Assembly: GCF_900185645.1 (NCBI RefSeq)
Contig: NZ_FYAM01000023.1
Span: 744,001-808,000 of the forward strand
Direction of reading: 5' to 3'
DNA: 64,000 bases
Source: Clostridium sp. BSD9I1
GTDB taxonomy: Bacteria; Bacillota; Clostridia; Clostridiales; Clostridiaceae
The position numbers were made by a program, and so were the translations under genes. Below are positions 59,638 to 64,000 of this stretch, in pieces. Every line of letters begins with the position of its first letter. The stretch's first letter is position 1. The notes under the pieces are model-generated. The model was not told the DNA's origin. It worked only from the letters and a program-made list of their open reading frames with translations, and searched no databases.

Positions 59638-60993
59638 ATGGATATAAGTATTGGAAATACAAGAAAGACATTATTTAAGTTTGCTCTGCCAATGATACTA
59701 AGTTTAATTACTCAACAATTGTATACTGTAGTTGATATGATAATTGTTGGTCAATATTTGGGAGTAAATGAACTTGCAGCAGTAGGCAATGCTGCTGCGG
59801 TAGTTCAAATTTTGATAACATTATCAGGCGGACTGGAAATGGGTAGTGAGGTTATCTTCGCAAAATTTGCAGGCGAAAAGAAATATAGAGATATTGTCAT
59901 AGGAGTAAAAAGTATATTGTTATTCGGCTTAGCCAGCGGCTTATGTATAACTATTATAGGTCTTTGTATTAAGTCACCTATACTTTCCTGGATTAATATA
60001 CCAGGCCAGCTCTATAAAGATACAGGAACTTACATCAGCATTTATATATCAGGTATTGCCACCATATTCATATATGATATTTCAAGGGCAATTATAGTTG
60101 CATTAGGTGATTCTAGATCTTCTATGATTTTAGTAATATTTACTTCATTTTTAAATGTCGTGTTGGATTTGTTGTTTATTTGTGTATTTAAAATGGGAGT
60201 TGGAGGAGCAGCATTTGCCACAATTCTTTCTCAAATTATTGGTATGATGATATCTCTGATTATGCTAAGAAGAAAAGTGGTACTATTTATTTTAGACCAT
60301 GAACCTATTATCTCTATAGAATTAAGCAAAATCAAAGAAATTTTATCAATTTCAGTACCAACAATAATTCAACAGTTAATTTTATCTTTGTCCTCACTAG
60401 TTTTACAAGTATTAGTTAATCCCTATGGAAGTGAAGTAATAAGTGGATATATGACTGCGAATAAGATAATGTTATTTCAAATGCTTATAATAATAGGAAT
60501 TTCTCAAGCATTATCTATTTTTATATCTTCTAATTTTGCTGCAAAACAAATAGACCGTATCAGAGAAGGATATCGAATTAGTTTAATATTCTCCGCCATA
60601 TACTTGTTATGCATTGCAGCCTCAAACTTTTTAATTCCAAAATATTTGATTGGAACATTCATTGATATAAATAAAAGTCCAGCAGCTTATGAATTTGCAA
60701 AGAATTACTTGCAATTCTCCTTCCTTACCTATTTATTTTATGGATGGAAGATACTTAATGAAAGTGTACTTCGTGGGCTTTTGATGATGAAAAAATATTT
60801 ATATTCTAATTTATCTGACTTAATGGTTAAGATTGTGGCCACATATTTTTTGATATCACAATTTTCTTTGGGCGGATTTTGGATTGGAAATATGCTTGGT
60901 AAAGTCATTTCTCTAATTATTAGTATTTTGGCTATTAGATATACTATTCAGCGGCAAAGCCAAGCAGTATACTCAAATGAACACTCATGCTAA
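59638..60993 (+). CDS. MATE-family efflux transporter
   Basis: The 451-residue protein has 12 predicted membrane segments in two MatE halves (FALPMILSLITQQLYTVVDMIIVGQYLGVNELAAVGNAAAV; ISVPTIIQQLILSLSSLVLQVLVNPYGSEVISGYMTANKI). It exports drugs or cationic compounds in exchange for Na or H. Control by the divergent MerR regulator is strongly suggested by the promoter. There is no terminator directly after it. Confidence 0.92.
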   Translation: MDISIGNTRKTLFKFALPMILSLITQQLYTVVDMIIVGQYLGVNELAAVGNAAAVVQILITLSGGLEMGSEVIFAKFAGEKKYRDIVIGVKSILLFGLASGLCITIIGLCIKSPILSWINIPGQLYKDTGTYISIYISGIATIFIYDISRAIIVALGDSRSSMILVIFTSFLNVVLDLLFICVFKMGVGGAAFATILSQIIGMMISLIMLRRKVVLFILDHEPIISIELSKIKEILSISVPTIIQQLILSLSSLVLQVLVNPYGSEVISGYMTANKIMLFQMLIIIGISQALSIFISSNFAAKQIDRIREGYRISLIFSAIYLLCIAASNFLIPKYLIGTFIDINKSPAAYEFAKNYLQFSFLTYLFYGWKILNESVLRGLLMMKKYLYSNLSDLMVKIVATYFLISQFSLGGFWIGNMLGKVISLIISILAIRYTIQRQSQAVYSNEHSC

Positions 60994-61284
60994 TCCTGGT
61001 TTCAGGGGTAGGCTGTGACGGTGCAACCCGTTATAAGCTATAGAGTATACAATTGATAAAATGATAATGTTTCTTACTGGTTCTTATACCATAAAAGATG
61101 CTATAGCATTTCCTCTAATTAAAAGATAATAATAAAATAATATATACAATATAAGAAAAATGACTCATATCACTGATAAAAAGTGTTGATATGAGTCCTT
61201 CTGTTGTTATATGTTATTTAATTTTTTATATGTACTTTTAGTTACAAAAAAAGTTAATCTCCATCTGGAACCTGTAATGTAGCA
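60994..61284. other. Region after the MATE gene with a terminator-like hairpin
   Basis: No gene in 291 bp. A TGACTCATATCA/TGATATGAGTC stem (61161-61197) lies well after the MATE stop. A G+C-richer piece at 61000-61045 is unexplained. Confidence 0.5.
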
Positions 61285-61863
61285 TCATTTAATATCCATT
61301 ATTTTAATAAATTTTGCTGGATTACCACCTACCATAGTATTAGCTGCAACATCTTTGCATACAACTGAACCAGCTGCAATTACTGCATTATCTCCAATCG
61401 TCACTCCCGGCAATATTGTACAATTGCCACCAATCCATACATTTTTACCAATTTTAACAGGTTTTCCAAAGCAAGTTGGTGTATTTCTTTCATTTGGATC
61501 AAGTGAATGACAAGCAGTATAAATACATGTGCGCGGTCCAATAAAGCAATTCTCTCCTATATGAATTTCACAAGTATCAAGCATTATGCAATCAAAATTT
61601 ATTATAATTCTACCTTCAAAATGAATATTAAAACCAAAATCGCACTTAAAATCTGGTTCAATAAATGTCATATCAGTGCAGCTTCCAAATAACTGCTTAA
61701 GTATTTGAATTCTTTTTTCTCCTTCCTCTGGAGAAGTGTTATTATACTGCTTTGTAAGCATTCTAGCACGAACGCTTGCTTGTACCAATTCCTTATCAAA
61801 TACACTGTAAACTTCACCAGCAATCATCTTTTCTTTTTCTGTTTTATATTTTTTTATTGTCAT
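61285..61863 (-). CDS. Maltose/galactoside O-acetyltransferase-like sugar acetyltransferase
   Basis: The 192-residue protein has an N-terminal Mac domain ([33 protein letters not shown]) and a left-handed beta helix ([26 protein letters not shown] with the catalytic His, [30 protein letters not shown]). It acetylates a sugar or oligosaccharide with acetyl-CoA. Single gene. Confidence 0.92.
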   Translation of the reverse strand: MTIKKYKTEKEKMIAGEVYSVFDKELVQASVRARMLTKQYNNTSPEEGEKRIQILKQLFGSCTDMTFIEPDFKCDFGFNIHFEGRIIINFDCIMLDTCEIHIGENCFIGPRTCIYTACHSLDPNERNTPTCFGKPVKIGKNVWIGGNCTILPGVTIGDNAVIAAGSVVCKDVAANTMVGGNPAKFIKIMDIK

Positions 61864-61926
61864 TCTCTACACCTCTATTTTAATTTAGTAATTCAGCTTA
61901 TGAGAATATTGTTTACTAAATTAAGT

Positions 61927-62469
61927 TTAGTTATTATCTGATATTATAGCAAGTATCTGATGGTCTTCCCATTGGCCATTAATCTTTACACCCTTTTGTT
62001 CTATGCCTTCTCTATGAAAGCCTGACTTTTCTAATACTCGCATTGAACCAATATTTCTTAACATTACACCTGCCTCAACACGATGCAGGTGTAATTCATT
62101 AAACGCAAATTCTACTGCTAAAGAAACTGCTTCCGTGGTATATCCTCTACCATTATATTGTTTGTCCAACGAATAACCAATTAAACATTTTTGGAGTGAG
62201 CCTCGATATATGTGATACAAGGATACATCGCCAACCAATTTCCCGTTATCTTCTAAAAATATACCAAAAGAATAATTTTTATCTTCTTCTCTTTGCTTTA
62301 CAGAATTGGCGATATATTTACGTTTTGAATCAAGTGTGTAAAAGTCATCACCAAAAGTTGGGGAATACTTCTGAAAAAACTCACCGTTTCTTAAATGCAA
62401 ATCGAGTAAAGATTCTGCATCTGCATCTTGAAAAAAGCGAATAAAAATTTTGTTATCCATAAGACCCAT
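61927..62469 (-). CDS. RimJ/RimL-type GNAT acetyltransferase
   Basis: The 180-residue protein has IRFFQDADAESLLDLHLRNGEFF, CLIGYSLDKQYNGRGYTTEAVSLAVEFAFNELHLHRVEAGVMLRNIGSMRVLEKSGFHREG and a C-terminal WEDHQILAII. AGGAGGT precedes the ATG. Typical of RimJ-like N-terminal or small-molecule acetyltransferases. Confidence 0.9.
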   Translation of the reverse strand: MGLMDNKIFIRFFQDADAESLLDLHLRNGEFFQKYSPTFGDDFYTLDSKRKYIANSVKQREEDKNYSFGIFLEDNGKLVGDVSLYHIYRGSLQKCLIGYSLDKQYNGRGYTTEAVSLAVEFAFNELHLHRVEAGVMLRNIGSMRVLEKSGFHREGIEQKGVKINGQWEDHQILAIISDNN

Positions 62470-62493
62470 ATTAATTTTACCTCCTGTATATAA

Positions 62494-62542
62494 AACCTCC
62501 TTGTGACACTATTTTCTCAGTTCATTAATTCACAAGGAGGTT
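62494..62542. terminator. 13-bp hairpin upstream of the GNAT gene
   Basis: AACCTCCTTGTGA and TCACAAGGAGGTT pair perfectly around a 23-nt loop, followed by ATTTTTT on the plus strand. On the minus strand it lies in the GNAT leader, where it may act as a terminator or attenuator. Confidence 0.6.
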
Positions 62543-62588
62543 ATTTTTTCATTATTAAATTTTTACTACTTAAGCTTTATATTCTTTT

Positions 62589-62744
62589 CTAATCCATATC
62601 ATTATTGTCATTAGAATTTATATTCTCATCTGTATACACATAGTTTCCATTAAGCTGAGTTTTTTTCATTTCATTAAGTTTATTATTGATTTGTTTTACT
62701 TCTGATTGGATATTTAACAATACATCTTTTATATCTTTATCCAT
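62589..62744 (-). CDS. Small coiled-coil protein, 51 aa
   Basis: ATG 62744 has AAAGGAG upstream. The product is charged and helical (KDVLLNIQSEVKQINNKLNEMKK) with an Asn/Asp-rich tail. It resembles short stretches of coiled coil; family not recognised. Confidence 0.65.
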   Translation of the reverse strand: MDKDIKDVLLNIQSEVKQINNKLNEMKKTQLNGNYVYTDENINSNDNNDMD

Positions 62745-62823
62745 TTAATCCATCTCCTTTCATAGAATAGTTTTTTCTAAGGAGCTGGTTTTATTCAATA
62801 AATATATAACTCTCATTGCTTAT

Positions 62824-63222
62824 TTATTTTACTTCTTCTAATTCAATAACATATTTACTATTTGGAAGATATCTTAACTTATAATTCTTATCCTTATGAA
62901 TTTTATTGAACCAGGGATTATAATAATAAGTCTCTCCCTCTAGTACAAATGATGGAGTTGTACCCTTTGATTTAGTATTAACATTGCTGCACTCTCCACT
63001 AGTAGTTTTGTAATCTTTATTCATATAATAACTAACATCTTTGAAACGGGGCTTTAGTACATGGTTATAGGAGTAAGCTGTCCAAATCATAAGTAAAGGA
63101 ATAAAAATTATTAAAAATAAATATTTCTTCTTATTCCTCTCCTTTATTAAAAATATTAAAAATGCAATTACCCAAAAAAACGCAAAAAATATTTGAAATA
63201 ATGTATCTATTATAAAATCCAT
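62824..63222 (-). CDS. Small membrane protein with DUF3592-like C-terminus
   Basis: The start is set at ATG 63222 (MDFIIDTLFQIFFAFFWVIAF), with AAGGG eleven bases upstream; the open frame extends 27 codons further. Two membrane segments (about residues 7-25 and 34-51), then an extracellular KTTSGECSNVNTKSKGTTPSFVLEGETYYYNPWFNKI. The tail resembles DUF3592 or similar small domains. Confidence 0.6.
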   Translation of the reverse strand: MDFIIDTLFQIFFAFFWVIAFLIFLIKERNKKKYLFLIIFIPLLMIWTAYSYNHVLKPRFKDVSYYMNKDYKTTSGECSNVNTKSKGTTPSFVLEGETYYYNPWFNKIHKDKNYKLRYLPNSKYVIELEEVK

Positions 63223-63392
63223 ATGTTTCACATTCCCTTTACTAAAAACTTTCCATATATTCATTTTACTCCAAACACTTCTTATTATCAAAATAAATCT
63301 CATGTTTTAAATTTTGAGTATCAAAACTATATATTCACTAATACTAATAAAAAGCTCACTAAACATATATTAAAGTAAACTGGAGGTAAATC

Positions 63393-63998
63393 ATGAGCAA
63401 AGTACTGTATATCAAAGCAAATGCAAAATCAGAAGAACTTTCTAGAACCTTTAAGATTTCCGAAAGCTTCATTGAAGCATATAAGGAAACTCATGCTGAA
63501 GATGAGATTATTACATTAGATTTGTATAATGAAGGAATAGATTTTCTTCCAAAAGGAAACCTTGACACTGTGAATAAGCCAAAAGAAGGAATAGATAAGA
63601 ATCATCCAATATTAAAGTATGCATATCAGTTTTCAGAAGCAGATAAGTATGTAATTGCAGAGCCATTATGGAATTTAGGTATTCCAGCTATCCTTAAAGC
63701 TTACATCGACTATATTTCTGCTAATGGAATTACATTTAAGTATACTGAGTCAGGTCCTGTAGGCTTATGTAAAGGAAAAAAAGCAATTAATATTACTTCA
63801 AGAGGTGGAAATTATGATACTGAACCTTCTGCCTCCTTTGAGATGGGTGATAGATATTTAAAAGCTATATTTGCTTTTTTGGGTATAACTGATTTTACAA
63901 CCATATCAGCTGACGGCCTAGATGTTGCTGGGAATGATGCTGATAAAATTATTGAAGAAGCCATAATGGTAGCTGAAACAACAGCAAGAAATTTTTAA
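63393..63998 (+). CDS. FMN-dependent NADH azoreductase-like flavodoxin-fold protein
   Basis: The 201-residue protein has the AzoR/AcpD pattern: KVLYIKANAKSEELSRTFKISESFIEAY, ADKYVIAEPLWNLGIPAILKAYIDYISANGITFKYTESGPVGLCKGKKAINITSRGG. It reduces azo bonds or quinones with NADH using FMN. GGAGG precedes the ATG. Complete at the right edge. Confidence 0.92.
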   Translation: MSKVLYIKANAKSEELSRTFKISESFIEAYKETHAEDEIITLDLYNEGIDFLPKGNLDTVNKPKEGIDKNHPILKYAYQFSEADKYVIAEPLWNLGIPAILKAYIDYISANGITFKYTESGPVGLCKGKKAINITSRGGNYDTEPSASFEMGDRYLKAIFAFLGITDFTTISADGLDVAGNDADKIIEEAIMVAETTARNF

Positions 63999-64000
63999 TC

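Noticed and set aside
61000-61060. Possible riboswitch or RNA in the G+C-richer stretch after the MATE gene
   Set aside because: No known aptamer core could be matched and no gene follows on the same strand.

Overview
The window is AT-rich chromosomal DNA (G+C roughly 28-30% by eye) with strong AGGAGG-type ribosome binding sites, frequent TTG and GTG starts, cell-wall-binding repeat 2 surface proteins, GapN and many small membrane proteins. Together these point to Clostridium sensu stricto, possibly near the solventogenic C. beijerinckii/C. saccharoperbutylacetonicum group; the genus is an inference. No rRNA, tRNA, CRISPR array, phage or intact insertion sequence was seen. Most genes are on the minus strand, short, and transcribed alone or in pairs, often with their own terminator.

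Layout. 0-12.5 kb: a truncated surface protein (CWB2 repeats plus a ComEC-like metallo-beta-lactamase domain), an alpha/beta hydrolase, an M20 deacylase, a cytidine deaminase, a QueG-like iron-sulfur protein, two aldehyde dehydrogenases (one is GapN), a double P-loop ATPase and an ECF sigma/anti-sigma pair. 12.5-20.7 kb: a three-gene envelope operon, a methyltransferase, and a B3/4-domain protein plus radical SAM protein behind a ykkC-family riboswitch with terminator; then a QueG-like reductase overlapping a HAD nucleotidase that lacks its N-terminal catalytic motif. 20.8-28 kb: a LysR regulator, chloramphenicol acetyltransferase behind a leader-peptide attenuator, a DUF169 pseudogene, and a VanZ/VanS/VanR cluster whose two-component genes are clearly richer in G+C. 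28-42 kb: about two dozen small genes on one strand, several from families used as immunity proteins in polymorphic toxin systems (DUF2625, SF0329, DUF6678, DUF4275, WapI-like), mixed with small membrane proteins and broken genes; no toxin is visible. 43-64 kb: tetR-rph (rifamycin phosphotransferase), an alkylsulfatase-like hydrolase, AraC-GyrI, Nudix, OsmC, nucleotidyltransferase, SDR, GNAT and peptidase E genes, a DUF2975 pair (one broken), a MerR-controlled MATE pump, and an azoreductase at the right edge.

Themes. (1) Antibiotic and xenobiotic defence: cat, rph, MATE with MerR, VanRS/VanZ, GNATs, a nucleotidyltransferase and GyrI-like proteins, several with readable regulation (cat attenuator, rph TetR operators, 19-bp MerR spacer). 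(2) Mosaic architecture: unrelated genes share short duplicated pieces of 45-97 bp. These include a Nudix gene piece at the end of the peptidase E gene, an SDR C-terminus remnant upstream of the Nudix gene, one promoter/start region in front of two different genes, one terminator-promoter module in front of two other genes, and four copies of a 30-42 bp repeat related to CTTTGAAAATTGAATAATGC. With many fragments and pseudogenes, this suggests a locus where small genes are gained, shuffled and lost. The mosaic pattern, the toxin-less immunity-like array and the ykkC-controlled B3/4 plus radical SAM operon are the most interesting leads.
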